Counted from the stretch's first letter, positions 1 through 10,015 are shown. The stretch: 64,000 bases of DNA from Carboxylicivirga caseinilyticus (GCA_025499705.1 JAFMVE010000030.1:1-64000); one strand, 5' to 3'. Notes: generated from the letters alone by a model not told the origin. Translations and numbers: made by a program.

Positions 1-30
1 TCTTACCGAAAAAACCTTCAATTAAATATG

Positions 31-66
31 AAACAGAGCCAACTTATGGGCAATTAGCTCTGTTTT
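31..66 (+). terminator. Intrinsic terminator of an upstream gene cut off by the window edge
   Basis: A perfect 9-bp inverted repeat (AAACAGAGC at 31-39, GCTCTGTTT at 57-65) encloses a 17-base loop and runs straight into T residues. This is the form of a rho-independent terminator reading rightward, so a gene probably ends just left of base 31, mostly outside the window. Confidence 0.55.
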
Positions 67-321
67 AAGAATTCTCTTATATCGAACTCAGGTTAATAAT
101 ATTTATACAAAGGGATAAAAAGATTTGAGTTTAGAATAATCTGTATTGATTTAACAAAATTTTTGCTGGTAGTATTTTTATTCCTTATTTCAACGATTTG
201 ATACTCATTTGAATTCTCATTCTCGCTTGTGATTTCTATATTTGCATTTTATTTAACGGAACTGTTAAGACAAACGCGACCCAAATATTACTCCGTAAAA
301 CCAAGAACAAAAATTATAAAC
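67..321 (+). other. AT-rich leader region upstream of pgi
   Basis: This 255-base stretch has no convincing reading frame. It is AT-rich and carries a TAnnTTTG match (237-244), described separately. I see no RNA gene or repeat in it. Confidence 0.5.
237..244 (+). promoter_or_regulatory. Candidate -7 element for pgi
   Basis: TATATTTG matches the Bacteroidetes -7 consensus TAnnTTTG exactly. The nearest upstream TTTG (208-211) is 25 bases away, longer than the usual spacing, so the -33 element is doubtful. Transcription from here would give a leader of about 70 bases, and it would exclude the 5' extension of the pgi frame that begins at 229. Confidence 0.35.
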
Positions 322-1971
322 ATGTTACCAAGTATTAATCCAACTACTACTAAAGCGTGGAAAGCGCTTGAAGAGTATTATGCTGAGTTCAAAGACACTC
401 AGATGAAAGATTTGTTTGCTGCAGATGGTCAACGTTTCGACAAATACTCATTGCGTTTTGAAGATATTTTGCTTGACTTTTCAAAAAACCGTATTGATGA
501 TAAGGTTTTGAGTCTTTTGATTCAACTGGCCGAAGAATGTGGTTTAAAAAGTGCTATCGATGCTGAATTTGGTGGAGACAAAATTAATGTAACCGAAGAT
601 CGTGCTGTATTACATGTGGCTTTACGTAATAGAAGCAATACACCTATTATGGTGGACGGCGAAGATGTGATGCCAAAGGTAAACGCTGTTTTAGATCAGA
701 TGAAAGCTTTTTCTGAGAAGCTTATCTCAGGTGAGTGGAAAGGTTACAGTGGAAAAGCTATTACTGATATTGTGAACATTGGTATTGGTGGTTCCGATTT
801 GGGTCCTTTAATGGTTACTGAGGCCTTAAAGCCTTTCAAAAAGGAAAACATCAACCTTCATTTTGTATCCAATGTTGATGGTACTCATATTGCTGAAGCA
901 TTGAAAAAAGTGAATCCTGAAACAACGCTTTTCATCATTGCTTCTAAAACATTTACAACACAGGAAACAATGACCAATGCCAACTCAGCTAAATCATGGT
1001 TCCTAGAAGCAGCTAAAGATGAAGCTGCCGTTGCAAAACATTTCGTGGCTTTATCAACTAATGCCAAGGCTGTTTCTGCTTTCGGTATCGACACTGCTAA
1101 TATGTTCGAATTCTGGGATTGGGTAGGCGGTCGATATTCGTTATGGTCGGCTATCGGATTAAGCATTGCTTGTGGTATCGGTTTCGATAATTACCAGGCT
1201 TTATTAGAAGGAGCTCATGCAATGGATCAACACTTCAGTACTGCATCTTTCGACAAAAACCTTCCGGTTATTTTGGCTATGATTGGAGTTTGGTACAATA
1301 ACTTCTATGGAGCTGAAACTGAAGCTATCTTACCTTACGATCAGTATATGCACCGGTTCTCTGCTTATTTCCAACAAGGCAACATGGAAAGTAACGGTAA
1401 ATACGTTGATCGCAACGGTGAAAAAGTTACTTATCAAACAGGTCCTATTCTTTGGGGTGAACCTGGAACTAATGGTCAGCATGCGTTCTATCAGTTGATT
1501 CACCAGGGAACAAAACTGATTCCTTGTGATTTTATGGCAACTGCAAAGTCTCATAACCCATTAAGTGATCATCATCCAAAGTTGTTGGCTAACTTCTTTG
1601 CTCAAACCGAAGCAATGATGGTTGGTAAAACTGAGGAGCAGGTTACAGCTGAATTAAAAGCTGCCGGAAAATCTGACAAAGAAGTTGCTGCTTTATTACC
1701 ATATAAAGTATTCCTTGGTAACATTCCAACCAACTCAATTCTAATGCAACAGTTGGATCCACGCACTTTAGGTGCATTGATAGCCATGTACGAACACAAA
1801 ATTTTTGTACAGGGTATCATCTGGAATATTTACAGTTTCGATCAATGGGGTGTAGAATTGGGTAAACAATTAGCAAATGCAATTTTACCTGAGCTAGTTA
1901 ATGATCAGGTTGTTACTTCACACGATGCTTCAACCAATGGATTGATTAATGCATACAAAGCAATGAAGTAA
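322..1971 (+). CDS. pgi: Glucose-6-phosphate isomerase
   Basis: Interconverts glucose-6-phosphate and fructose-6-phosphate in cytoplasmic glycolysis and gluconeogenesis. From the ATG at 322 the product is 549 residues, the length of the E. coli enzyme. The phosphate-binding loop [10 protein letters not shown] lies at about 153-162, the family signature [11 protein letters not shown] at about 269-279, the catalytic glutamate in QGNMESNGK (E356) and the catalytic histidine in NGQHAF (H387). The frame is open upstream to 229, but those 31 residues overlap a likely promoter and do not resemble PGI. The gene stands alone, with a terminator directly behind it. Confidence 0.97.
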   Translation: MLPSINPTTTKAWKALEEYYAEFKDTQMKDLFAADGQRFDKYSLRFEDILLDFSKNRIDDKVLSLLIQLAEECGLKSAIDAEFGGDKINVTEDRAVLHVALRNRSNTPIMVDGEDVMPKVNAVLDQMKAFSEKLISGEWKGYSGKAITDIVNIGIGGSDLGPLMVTEALKPFKKENINLHFVSNVDGTHIAEALKKVNPETTLFIIASKTFTTQETMTNANSAKSWFLEAAKDEAAVAKHFVALSTNAKAVSAFGIDTANMFEFWDWVGGRYSLWSAIGLSIACGIGFDNYQALLEGAHAMDQHFSTASFDKNLPVILAMIGVWYNNFYGAETEAILPYDQYMHRFSAYFQQGNMESNGKYVDRNGEKVTYQTGPILWGEPGTNGQHAFYQLIHQGTKLIPCDFMATAKSHNPLSDHHPKLLANFFAQTEAMMVGKTEEQVTAELKAAGKSDKEVAALLPYKVFLGNIPTNSILMQQLDPRTLGALIAMYEHKIFVQGIIWNIYSFDQWGVELGKQLANAILPELVNDQVVTSHDASTNGLINAYKAMK

Positions 1972-1993
1972 TTTATTCATTAATGATATTTTT

Positions 1994-2023
1994 AAAAGGC
2001 TGCTCGTTGGAGTGGCCTTTTTA
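1994..2023 (+). terminator. Terminator of pgi
   Basis: AAAAGGC (1994-2000) pairs with GCCTTTT (2015-2021) around a 14-base loop, and T-rich sequence follows. It sits about 20 bases after the pgi stop. The nominal GTG start of the next frame (2012) lies inside this hairpin, which argues for the downstream ATG of that gene. Confidence 0.7.
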
Positions 2024-2065
2024 TTTATTTTTAATGTCTGTTGTACTAACCTTATTTTCATTCTG

Positions 2066-2803
2066 ATGAAAACATTTGAAAGATTGGCTTTTGTTTCATT
2101 CTGGATTCACATTATATATGTTCCTTTGATAATGATAGGATTTCCTGTTTCTGTTGTTTTAGTGGCAAAAGGCTTGATTATAGAAAGCTTTTTTGAGAAG
2201 GGTTGGTTTCCTGTTATACATTCTGTAATGGCAATCTTCATTTTCTATTTTGTCTTATATTGTTTTTGGTTCTGGTACAAATTTGATAGATATTCTCACG
2301 CCATTTTACTTCTGTTTTTTCTAAATACATTTTATGCCCCATATTATTTCTATCAGGTAAAGATTAAAAAGAGACCACTAAAAAATAAAAAGCCTAAAGA
2401 AGAGTATGTGCCATTTATAAAGATTGAAAAAGGAGAAGAAATTGAGGAGAGTGATTATGGAGAATTAACCAGAAAAAGTTTAATTGGAATTGTTGAGCTT
2501 TGGTCAAACAAGGATGAGCAATTAAACTATCAGAAAGAGAATCCGGATTTCAATATTACTGAGGAGCTTTTTGTTCAGTGGGAAGATTTATTTTCTCAGT
2601 GGGAAAATATTTCTATGTTTTTTACCAAAGAGGAACAAGACCAACTTGTAGAATTTGACATAGCCATTAAGAGTAGTCAGGCTAGTTTAAAGCCATTGTA
2701 TCCACCTTGGGATATATTTATGAAACAATCAGAATGGAATACTATTAACAAAATAGCTATCAGAATTAGTGCACATTTGAATTTTGAAGGTCAAAAGGAT
2801 TAA
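2066..2803 (+). CDS. Unknown protein with N-terminal membrane segments
   Basis: I do not recognise this 245-residue protein. The first ~110 residues are strongly hydrophobic and hold about three membrane-spanning segments rich in Phe and Tyr. A basic stretch (KIKKRPLKNKKPKEE) follows, and then an acidic, probably cytoplasmic domain rich in Trp, Glu and Gln. The ATG at 2066 is preferred because the longer frame begins with a GTG inside the pgi terminator. No catalytic motif is visible. The next gene runs the same way after about 80 bases, but nothing ties the two functionally. Confidence 0.6.
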   Translation: MKTFERLAFVSFWIHIIYVPLIMIGFPVSVVLVAKGLIIESFFEKGWFPVIHSVMAIFIFYFVLYCFWFWYKFDRYSHAILLLFFLNTFYAPYYFYQVKIKKRPLKNKKPKEEYVPFIKIEKGEEIEESDYGELTRKSLIGIVELWSNKDEQLNYQKENPDFNITEELFVQWEDLFSQWENISMFFTKEEQDQLVEFDIAIKSSQASLKPLYPPWDIFMKQSEWNTINKIAIRISAHLNFEGQKD

Positions 2804-2886
2804 ATTAAACAAAGTTTCATATGCCATTATTTCCATGATTCGGTATAATTTTTGTAATATCTTTGATTTTATTAAAAGGTAAAAGT

Positions 2887-3567
2887 ATGTTGAGATTACA
2901 ATTATTCCTTTTTGCATTATTAGTTGGATTTGTTTCCAAAGCACAGGAAACATCTATGATTGCGATTACCTCCGATTCAACTAAGTTTTCTTCAATAGAC
3001 TCTTTACTTTATAACCGATTTGTACTCGGACATAATCAATCAATGGACACTTTGCCGAATCCATTTCACATGGGTGTTGAAGTTGGTACCAGTGTTTCAA
3101 CAGATTTTAATGGTGGATTTGGAACAAACCTGTATGTTGCTCCGCAATTTTGGTATGTACCCAATGAGAAATGGCAATTTAATATTGCACCTGTGTTAAG
3201 CAGAAGTACTTTTCATGATATGCCGGTCTGGATTGCCCCGGGTTATGTTGCATCTTTTGATGGAACAGCAACTCATATCGGGCTTTATGCGCAAGGTTCA
3301 TACAATATTAACGAAAAGCTTTATGTAGGAAGTTCTGTAATGGGGAATATCCAGATATTTGAGCAAAACTTATCAGGTCAGTCAATCCCTGATTTAAACA
3401 GTATTGCTACATCGGCATTTGTAGGATATAAATTCTCCAATGGTTTCAGGGTAGAAGCTGAATTTGGCATTGGACGAAATTTGTATGGTTTCTATAATAG
3501 CTGGTCATCACCCATGACCCCTTACATGATCACTCCACGAACACGTAATCCGTACGATAGATTTTAG
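2887..3567 (+). CDS. Secreted or outer-membrane protein of unknown function
   Basis: The product is 226 residues. A signal peptide spans residues 1-20 (MLRLQLFLFALLVGFVSKAQ, likely cleaved after the final Gln or Ala-Gln). The mature part is rich in Gly, Phe, Tyr and Asn with alternating hydrophobic residues (for example GGFGTNLYVAPQFWYVPN and VGYKFSNGFRVEAEFGIG). This suits a small outer-membrane beta-barrel with about eight strands. The ATG at 2887 is chosen over an upstream in-frame start at 2863 because it gives a normal signal peptide. The stop lies one base from the stop of the convergent regulator gene. Confidence 0.65.
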   Translation: MLRLQLFLFALLVGFVSKAQETSMIAITSDSTKFSSIDSLLYNRFVLGHNQSMDTLPNPFHMGVEVGTSVSTDFNGGFGTNLYVAPQFWYVPNEKWQFNIAPVLSRSTFHDMPVWIAPGYVASFDGTATHIGLYAQGSYNINEKLYVGSSVMGNIQIFEQNLSGQSIPDLNSIATSAFVGYKFSNGFRVEAEFGIGRNLYGFYNSWSSPMTPYMITPRTRNPYDRF

Positions 3568-3568
3568 A

Positions 3569-4246
3569 TCAGGAGTTCTTACTGATCATCTTTAATGAAT
3601 CCATTTTAAGGATCGAAATCTGGCGGCCATCAAGCTGAATAATATTATCCTTTTCAAATTCTTTCAAAAATTTAATGGCACTTTCACTGGTGATTGAGGC
3701 AAAATCAGCAATATCCTGTCGCGACATGTGTTCAAAAACATTAACCCCTTCAGCCTCAAATTTCGATAAGTAAATAAGGGTTGATGCTAATTTACCGCGC
3801 ATTTGCTTGTATGAAATATTGCTTATGATTTCAAGATAGCGATTCTCAATTTCATAGTTACGTGAGGTAATTTTTAAACCAAATTCAGGATTGGAAACAA
3901 GCAATTCTTTTAACGCTTCCTTATCGACCATACAAATGATTGAATCTTTTAAAGCTACAGCTGAGTAGGGGTATACTTCATCACCAAAAACAGCTGAGAA
4001 TGCCATGAAGTCGCCCTGTTTTTTAAGCTGTAGGTTGATCTGTTTGGTTCCTGTCGTTTGCAAATAAACACGAACCAATCCATCCACAACAAATAAAACA
4101 TGAGTTGCGAATGCTCCTTGTTTCATTACATTTTCACCTTTCAGGTAGGTAATACGGGCTTTTTTGTCCTGTAAAAGTTTTAATTCTTCATCAGAAAGAA
4201 ATTTAAAACACTCTGTAGTTTCTTCTATGCTTTTTCCCAGCTCCAT
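3569..4246 (-). CDS. Crp/Fnr-family transcriptional regulator
   Basis: A 225-residue regulator with a cyclic-nucleotide-binding-type beta-roll over residues ~15-130 and a C-terminal winged helix. The recognition region reads MSRQDIADFASITSESAIKFLKEF, the usual Crp/Fnr HTH with a conserved Ser-Arg-Q-D-I-A pattern. There is no N-terminal cysteine cluster, so it is not an FNR-type iron-sulfur sensor. The ligand cannot be read from the sequence. The gene is single, converges on the secreted-protein gene with a one-base gap, and lies next to hppA. A TAnnTTTG element precedes it. Confidence 0.85.
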   Translation of the reverse strand: MELGKSIEETTECFKFLSDEELKLLQDKKARITYLKGENVMKQGAFATHVLFVVDGLVRVYLQTTGTKQINLQLKKQGDFMAFSAVFGDEVYPYSAVALKDSIICMVDKEALKELLVSNPEFGLKITSRNYEIENRYLEIISNISYKQMRGKLASTLIYLSKFEAEGVNVFEHMSRQDIADFASITSESAIKFLKEFEKDNIIQLDGRQISILKMDSLKMISKNS

Positions 4247-4270
4247 ATTATTGCTACTTTATTAAGTCTA

Positions 4271-4278
4271 CAAAAATA
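4271..4278 (-). promoter_or_regulatory. Candidate -7 element for the Crp/Fnr gene
   Basis: The minus strand reads TATTTTTG, an exact TAnnTTTG match, 25 bases upstream of the start codon at 4246. That implies a leader of about 20 bases. No clear -33 TTTG lies at the expected distance. Confidence 0.4.
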
Positions 4279-4392
4279 AAGGAAAGATTTAGTTGATGAT
4301 GAATGATTTTAAGTTAATTGAAAGGTTATTCTCAATTCTAAGAACAATTGAACTACTTATTTTAGACGATAGATTATTTTAACCTAAATAAA

Positions 4393-4417
4393 AATCCCGC
4401 CGAACTTCGACGGGATT
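4393..4417 (-). terminator. Terminator of hppA
   Basis: AATCCCG (4393-4399) pairs with CGGGATT (4411-4417), with CGA/TCG pairing inside. On the minus strand the hairpin is followed by a run of T (ATTTTTATTT). It lies about 25 bases beyond the hppA stop. Confidence 0.75.
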
Positions 4418-4440
4418 CCATATTGTAATGATTAACGATT

Positions 4441-6678
4441 CTATCCAAAAATTGAGTAAGCAACAGTTAAACCGGCCATCACAACCGATACCATTGTCAT
4501 TAATTTAATTAAAATATTTAAAGAAGGTCCAGAAGTATCTTTAAATGGATCTCCCACTGTATCGCCGGTTACACCAGCTTTGTGAGCCTCACTTCCTTTG
4601 CCGCCATGATGTCCTTTTTCGATGTATTTTTTAGCATTATCCCATGCTCCACCGGCATTGTTTAACATTACAGCCAATGTAAATCCGGCTGTTAATCCTC
4701 CGGCCAATAAACCTACAACACCGGCAACACCCAAAACAAGTCCTACCAAAATAGGAACGATGATGGCCAGTAACGAAGGTACAATCATTTCACGTTGTGC
4801 TCCTTTGGTTGAAATAGCAACACACTTGGCATATTCTGGAGTACCTGTTCCATCCATGATTCCAACAATTTCTTTGAACTGACGACGAACTTCTTCAACC
4901 ATTGAGCCAGCTGCACGTCCAACAGCTTTCATGGTCATTGCACAAAAAACAAATGCCATCATAGCTCCCAGGAATAAACCACCCAGCAACATTGGATTGA
5001 ATAATGAAAGATCGTAGAATGAAACAAAATCTTTAATGTTGGCATCTGCATAAGATGTTAAGCCTGTTGCTTCCAAAAAAGCTTGTCCTTTTTCCGGCAC
5101 TTTACCAAGCCATAATCTGATTTCTTCCATATAAGCTGCTAAAAGAGCCATGGCAGTAAGAGCTGCAGAACCGATGGCAAAACCTTTACCCGTTGCAGCA
5201 GTAGTATTACCTAACATATCCAATGCGTCGGTACGTTCACGAACCTCTTTTGGAAGATGTGACATTTCAGCGTTACCACCCGCATTATCAGCAATCGGGC
5301 CAAAAGCATCGGTTGCCAATGTGATTCCTAATGTTGATAACATACCAACAGCAGCAAAACCAATACCATAAACACCTTCTGAGAAATTAGTAAAACCACC
5401 TGCAAAGCCAAATGCAGCAATAATACCAGCCACGATGGTAACAACCGGAATCCAGGTACTGAACATACCTACAGCAATACCATCGATAATGGTAGTAGCA
5501 TGGCCTTGTACAGCCTGTCCGGCAATACCTTGTGTTGGTTTGTACTCATCAGAAGTGTAATATTCTGTTCCCTGACCAATGATAACACCTGCTGCCAAAC
5601 CAGCAATTACAGATCCGAAAATACCCCAGGTAATCCAGTCCATATATGCCAAAATGGCTATTGCAATCAGAATAAGCACAGAACTTCCTCCTGTACCAAT
5701 CAATAGGGCGTTCAATAGATTCTTCTGAGTTGCCGATTCTTTGGTACGTACCATAAAAACCCCAACGATAGATAGAAGAATACCTATGGCAGCTACAATC
5801 ATAGGAGCCATCACCGCTTTTAACTGTAAATCACCTGTTAAACCAGGTAGTGCTGCTCCCAGAGCAGCAGTTGCTAATATCGAACCACAATACGATTCAT
5901 ATAAGTCGGCACCCATACCAGCCACATCACCCACGTTATCGCCAACATTATCAGCAATGGTTGCAGGGTTACGAGGATCATCTTCAGGTATTCCGGCTTC
6001 TACTTTACCTACAAGATCGGCACCAACGTCGGCAGCTTTTGTGTAAATACCTCCACCAACACGTGCAAATAATGCCTGAGTAGAAGCACCCATTCCAAAT
6101 GTCAGCATGGTGGCAGTAATTTCCACCATTTTATGATGTTCCGTTGTGCCGGCATGAACGAAGTCTAATCCCAGAAAACTGAATCCATTCACAAGATGAT
6201 CAGGGGTAAACACAATCTCGTTCAGGAAATAAAACCATAATGCAATATCTAATAATCCAAAACCTACAACTACCATTCCCATTACAGCACCACTTCGGAA
6301 TGCAACTTTTAATCCTCTGTTAAGAGAGTTGGATGCACCGTGAGCAGCACGGGCAGAAGCGTAAGTGGCAGTTTTCATGCCCAGATAACCACATAAACCT
6401 GAGAAGAAACCTCCTGTTAAAAAGGCAATGGGTACAAACGGATTTTGCACACCCATGTATGCCAACACACCTAAAAGAACTACCAATACAATAAAAACTT
6501 TTCCAACCACCTTGTATTGGCTCGAAAGGTACGCCATCGCTCCGTCACGCACATGTTGTGCAATTTCTTTCATTTTATCGGTACCCTCGGACTCTTTCAT
6601 CATTGATTTGAAGAATATCCAGGCAAAAATCAAAGCTATCAGCGATGATACTGGAATCAACCAAAAAATTGAACTCAT
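4441..6678 (-). CDS. hppA: K+-dependent membrane-bound pyrophosphatase (ion pump)
   Basis: Hydrolyses cytoplasmic pyrophosphate and uses the energy to pump H+ and/or Na+ across the inner membrane. The 745-residue, ~16-helix protein carries the family motifs DVGADLVGK (217-225) and the PPi/Mg-binding stretch from [12 protein letters not shown] to VGDNVGD (233-251). Residues 490-499 read [10 protein letters not shown]. Ala at 494 and Gly at 497 are the state of the K+-dependent subfamily; K+-independent pumps have Lys and Thr there. Whether H+, Na+ or both are moved cannot be decided here. It is a single gene with its own terminator and a structured upstream region. Confidence 0.95.
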   Translation of the reverse strand: MSSIFWLIPVSSLIALIFAWIFFKSMMKESEGTDKMKEIAQHVRDGAMAYLSSQYKVVGKVFIVLVVLLGVLAYMGVQNPFVPIAFLTGGFFSGLCGYLGMKTATYASARAAHGASNSLNRGLKVAFRSGAVMGMVVVGFGLLDIALWFYFLNEIVFTPDHLVNGFSFLGLDFVHAGTTEHHKMVEITATMLTFGMGASTQALFARVGGGIYTKAADVGADLVGKVEAGIPEDDPRNPATIADNVGDNVGDVAGMGADLYESYCGSILATAALGAALPGLTGDLQLKAVMAPMIVAAIGILLSIVGVFMVRTKESATQKNLLNALLIGTGGSSVLILIAIAILAYMDWITWGIFGSVIAGLAAGVIIGQGTEYYTSDEYKPTQGIAGQAVQGHATTIIDGIAVGMFSTWIPVVTIVAGIIAAFGFAGGFTNFSEGVYGIGFAAVGMLSTLGITLATDAFGPIADNAGGNAEMSHLPKEVRERTDALDMLGNTTAATGKGFAIGSAALTAMALLAAYMEEIRLWLGKVPEKGQAFLEATGLTSYADANIKDFVSFYDLSLFNPMLLGGLFLGAMMAFVFCAMTMKAVGRAAGSMVEEVRRQFKEIVGIMDGTGTPEYAKCVAISTKGAQREMIVPSLLAIIVPILVGLVLGVAGVVGLLAGGLTAGFTLAVMLNNAGGAWDNAKKYIEKGHHGGKGSEAHKAGVTGDTVGDPFKDTSGPSLNILIKLMTMVSVVMAGLTVAYSIFG

Positions 6679-6721
6679 AATAAACTTGGTATTTTAGTTA
6701 GTAAATGATTTAGCCAAATTT

Positions 6722-6734
6722 CGTTTACTAAACG
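6722..6734. repeat. Short palindrome upstream of hppA
   Basis: CGTTTAcTAAACG is a 6-bp inverted repeat about one central base, 44-56 bases upstream of the hppA start. Its size and place fit an operator, but no regulator can be assigned. Confidence 0.3.
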
Positions 6735-6748
6735 ACGATGAAGAACCG

Positions 6749-6787
6749 TTATCACACGAAAGAAATGGTTTTCTTTAACTGTGATAA
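6749..6787. repeat. Nested inverted repeat upstream of hppA
   Basis: TTATCACA (6749-6756) and TGTGATAA (6780-6787) are perfect complements. Inside them AAAGAAA (6759-6765) pairs with TTTCTTT (6770-6776), giving a two-part hairpin. No T-run follows on either strand, so it is not a standard terminator. It lies 70-110 bases before hppA and after the stop of the upstream gene. Confidence 0.45.
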
Positions 6788-6945
6788 AAAGTAGATCTGA
6801 CAAAGAAACTGAGTAGTTAAGAAGTTTCATAAGGATCGTTTAGCGAATCACATCTCCTGTCCCTTAAGCATCTGTCCCACACTACCAAGATAACAAATTT
6901 GATAAGAATTCCGAGTGGTGAAGCATTATTTATTACCTGTATAAA

Positions 6946-9900
6946 TTACCATCCGGCCAGAATATTCAGTCCAAACTGGCCTGGTTTGAACTCTCCCTGA
7001 TGGTAAGGAAATGCGTAATAAGGTTCAATAACCATTGCTCCGAAAAGATTTATCCGATATGCCAGTCCACTGCTGAAAACAGGGATTCTTTCACTGACAG
7101 AATGAGTAGTTAAGCTTAAAACAGGGTGACTTTCCTGGTTCCAACTCACACCTGCATCGATAAATAATGCCAACTCGCTAAATAAAATACCGGAAGAGAT
7201 CATAGCCAGTTCTCGTGGTCCGGTAAAGGGAACACGCCACTCAACATTAGATACGAGCAGTCGGGTACCAATGAGTTGGTTTAAACTGATGGTGTTTCCA
7301 TCTTCTGTTTCGTTGCCATAGAACTCGCCGGTATCATAACCTCTCACATACCACGGTGAACCCAGAAATAATTCAGTCATCCGATCGCTGTCAGAATCGT
7401 TTCCGTATCTTCCGTAGTGGTATATTCTGAAAGCCAGACTGTAAGGTTTGATAAAAAAATATTTTCTATAATCAACTAATAATGTTTGCATCTTCATATG
7501 ATGCAGATAATGTTCTGCCTGTATTCGTAACCGCTTTCCTTCAACGGGTGAAGCCAATCCCATTTTTGCATTGTCAATTACAAAGGCAAAATCAAGGATA
7601 GCAGTTCCAAATCCCGATGGGGCTGGCATTTTTTCTTTCTCAGAAGCATAAAACTGGTTGTATGAACTCAGGTTTTTAAATTTCTCTATTCGATAATTAT
7701 AAAGAGCATATGAAGCTCCTAACTCAAACCGTCGTGTTTTATTGATGGGAATAAAGGTGAAAACAGATACTTTATCCTCAAAAGTGCGTCTGAAGAGATA
7801 ACTAAGGCTTTTACTGGTTGATCCGTCTTCGTTTTCAATAATATCATAAGTAAAACTGCCATATCGGTATGGAATATGTGATAAACTGGTACCAACCTTT
7901 ATCCTTTTTTGCTGATTGATATAGGCAACCTGTCCGCCAAAGTCATATACCTCACCATTAATGCTTATTGCCGTGTAAAGCATGTTCTGTCCCAAAATAT
8001 CACTAAACAGTGCTTCCATACTGCCGGCCATTCCGGCGCCAAACCTTCCTGCCATAACTCCTCCCTGGATATTGCCAAGGTAATCGAGTTTAAATTTTCT
8101 CTTTATCTGATCATTAAAGAAGCTATCAACAGAAAGGGTATAAGGTTGGCGATTAAAGTATAAGTTGGTTTCCACCTGCGATGGGATGGGAGAGAAAGGA
8201 ACCAGGCGTGAGGAGGCCAGATTCATCTGTTTCTCTTGAACCTCTTTTTTATTTCGGTTGATAAACTTTGTGTTGGTTTTATAAATAGAAAACTCACCGT
8301 CCCAAAGCATGGTATAATATAAACATTGTCCTGATACGGCAAGAGCGGGAGAGTATTCTGTCATACCAATGATACCTGTTGGATATTCGGTAATTCTGAA
8401 TATTTGATTATTGGTTGTATTCAGAAGGTACAAATTTCGCCGACCGTCAAAATCGGATAAAAAGAATACTTCATCAGGAGACCCTAACTCAACAGGATTC
8501 AGGTTTTTTGCTCCTTCAAAAGTGTTAAAAACCTTATGCTTGCCTTCCTTGTCTGTATAGGCAATATTGAAAAATCCCCTTGAATTGGGTATGTGTTTCT
8601 CCGAAGGCTCATCGGTGCTATAATAAATATGTTGTCCGTTTTTCGACCACGAAGGTTGCATGCAGGCAAATTTGTTATTAGTCAAATTGCGTAATTCTTT
8701 CGATTTAAGATGAAAGATGTATATGTCTGATTGAGCCTCTTTCAAGCCTGCAAAGGCAATCTCATCACCATCGGGCGACCATGCCGGCCAGTTAATATCA
8801 TCCACCTCTTCGAAACTTATTTCATTGATAATTTGCTTTTTCTTTGTGTCAAAAACCATACAGGTGGCTTTACCTTTTGCAAATGCTATAAATGCAAAAT
8901 ACCGACTATCTGGCGACCAGCTTCCCGATGTTTCAAGATAATTAAGTGCATCAATCTCATCATGACTGGTGGCTGTATATAAACGCGACTCAACATCGCC
9001 GGTATTTGCATTGGCCAAAAATAAATCGATGGCATACAGATCTCTCTCCGATAAAAACACGATGTGTTTGCCATCAGGACTCACTGCAGGATTCAGATTG
9101 TAACGTCCGCTGTTTTTTTTGGATAATATTCGTTCTCCAATGATGGTAAAGGTTGAATCAATTGAAGCATTTATTAAATGATCCTTTATTGTTTTCTTCC
9201 ACAACACCGATAGTGAATCGGTTGAAAGCATCAAAACGTCACCTATTGCTTTTTCGTAACCTTCTCTGGCAGTGGCTTTGAATAATCGGGGTACATATTG
9301 TTCTCCGAATTTATAAGAAATAAATGCCCAGAATGAATGACCGAAGCGGTATGGTGAGTAACGATAATCGTAGGTCATTTCTTTTAATGAAGGGAAATGA
9401 TTATTTATCAATGCATCGCGCATCCATAAGTTTGTTTGGCTGTTAACACTACCTATTGAGAGGTATTCAGCCATTCCTTCCACCATCCACAAGGGGATAT
9501 TGCCAATGGACATCAGACTTATCTCCGGGTCAACTTCCAGCATGTGATACTGAAAAGCATGTACCAGTTCATGCCCCATTACATGATCGGTCTGATGCTG
9601 GCTATAGGTTACAGGTAATACCACCCTATTTTTCATTCCTTCGGTTACACCTCCGGTGCCTACGTCAATGCGACTGCCAATTGCTGTGGTTTGCTGAAAA
9701 TCGGCATGATTGGAATACAGGATAATTGGGTTTCTTGTATAAAAAGTGTCGATTAAAACCTGCTGATGATAGTAATACCATTTCTCTGCCAGTTCACCTA
9801 AGTCCTTAACTAATTCAGGATTTTTGAAGTAATGGTATAATTCAAAATGAGGTGTTTTAAAGAGTTGGTAGTTTAACTCTTTATAGGCTGGCTTATTTTG

Positions 9901-9972
9901 ACCAAAATATTGTGCATATCCATTTATCATGAATACCAAAAGCATGGATGATATGATAAGCAATCTTTTCAT
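6946..9972 (-). CDS. Outer-membrane fusion: HExxH peptidase-like domain, TolB-like propeller, Omp85-like barrel
   Basis: The 1008-residue protein has three visible parts. After a signal peptide (1-20) comes a gluzincin-like domain with HELVH at 134-138 and WMVEGMAEY at 162-170, the likely zinc ligands and third-ligand glutamate. Residues ~285-590 hold repeated propeller blades of the TolB/WD40-like type (SPDGKHIVFLSERDLYAID, SPDSRYFAFIA, SPDGDEIAFAG, SKNGQHIYYST). Residues ~640-1008 form a beta-barrel with an Omp85/surface-antigen signature (FLGSPWYVRGYDTGEF) and an aromatic C-terminus. It probably sits in the outer membrane with the peptidase domain in the periplasm. The substrate is unknown. 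It follows clpX on the same strand but has a separate promoter region. Confidence 0.75.
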   Translation of the reverse strand: MKRLLIISSMLLVFMINGYAQYFGQNKPAYKELNYQLFKTPHFELYHYFKNPELVKDLGELAEKWYYYHQQVLIDTFYTRNPIILYSNHADFQQTTAIGSRIDVGTGGVTEGMKNRVVLPVTYSQHQTDHVMGHELVHAFQYHMLEVDPEISLMSIGNIPLWMVEGMAEYLSIGSVNSQTNLWMRDALINNHFPSLKEMTYDYRYSPYRFGHSFWAFISYKFGEQYVPRLFKATAREGYEKAIGDVLMLSTDSLSVLWKKTIKDHLINASIDSTFTIIGERILSKKNSGRYNLNPAVSPDGKHIVFLSERDLYAIDLFLANANTGDVESRLYTATSHDEIDALNYLETSGSWSPDSRYFAFIAFAKGKATCMVFDTKKKQIINEISFEEVDDINWPAWSPDGDEIAFAGLKEAQSDIYIFHLKSKELRNLTNNKFACMQPSWSKNGQHIYYSTDEPSEKHIPNSRGFFNIAYTDKEGKHKVFNTFEGAKNLNPVELGSPDEVFFLSDFDGRRNLYLLNTTNNQIFRITEYPTGIIGMTEYSPALAVSGQCLYYTMLWDGEFSIYKTNTKFINRNKKEVQEKQMNLASSRLVPFSPIPSQVETNLYFNRQPYTLSVDSFFNDQIKRKFKLDYLGNIQGGVMAGRFGAGMAGSMEALFSDILGQNMLYTAISINGEVYDFGGQVAYINQQKRIKVGTSLSHIPYRYGSFTYDIIENEDGSTSKSLSYLFRRTFEDKVSVFTFIPINKTRRFELGASYALYNYRIEKFKNLSSYNQFYASEKEKMPAPSGFGTAILDFAFVIDNAKMGLASPVEGKRLRIQAEHYLHHMKMQTLLVDYRKYFFIKPYSLAFRIYHYGRYGNDSDSDRMTELFLGSPWYVRGYDTGEFYGNETEDGNTISLNQLIGTRLLVSNVEWRVPFTGPRELAMISSGILFSELALFIDAGVSWNQESHPVLSLTTHSVSERIPVFSSGLAYRINLFGAMVIEPYYAFPYHQGEFKPGQFGLNILAGW

Positions 9973-9983
9973 TCACCTATTTT

Positions 9984-10015
9984 TAGTCGTCAGAAGAATT
10001 AATAATATACGACTA
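9984..10015. repeat. Inverted repeat upstream of the 1008-residue outer-membrane protein gene
   Basis: TAGTCGT (9984-9990) and ACGACTA (10009-10015) are perfect 7-bp complements separated by 18 bases, starting 12 bases upstream of the start codon at 9972. Possible operator or leader hairpin; no T-run is present. Confidence 0.35.

Noticed and set aside
2-25. A short open stretch ending in TAA at 23-25 as the tail of a CDS
   Set aside because: It fits the terminator that follows at 31-66, but seven codons give no family evidence, and another frame stays open to 68, so no gene is claimed.
229-321. Upstream extension of pgi by 31 codons
   Set aside because: It overlaps a likely -7 promoter element, has no PGI similarity, and the 549-residue form from 322 matches the usual length.
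5741-6046. 101-codon plus-strand frame inside hppA
   Set aside because: Antisense shadow of hppA; composition (Ala, Pro, Ser, Thr) mirrors the opposite strand.
6851-6878. Near-direct repeat CATCT..GTCCC twice
   Set aside because: Only two short copies with different spacing; could arise by chance and no function follows.
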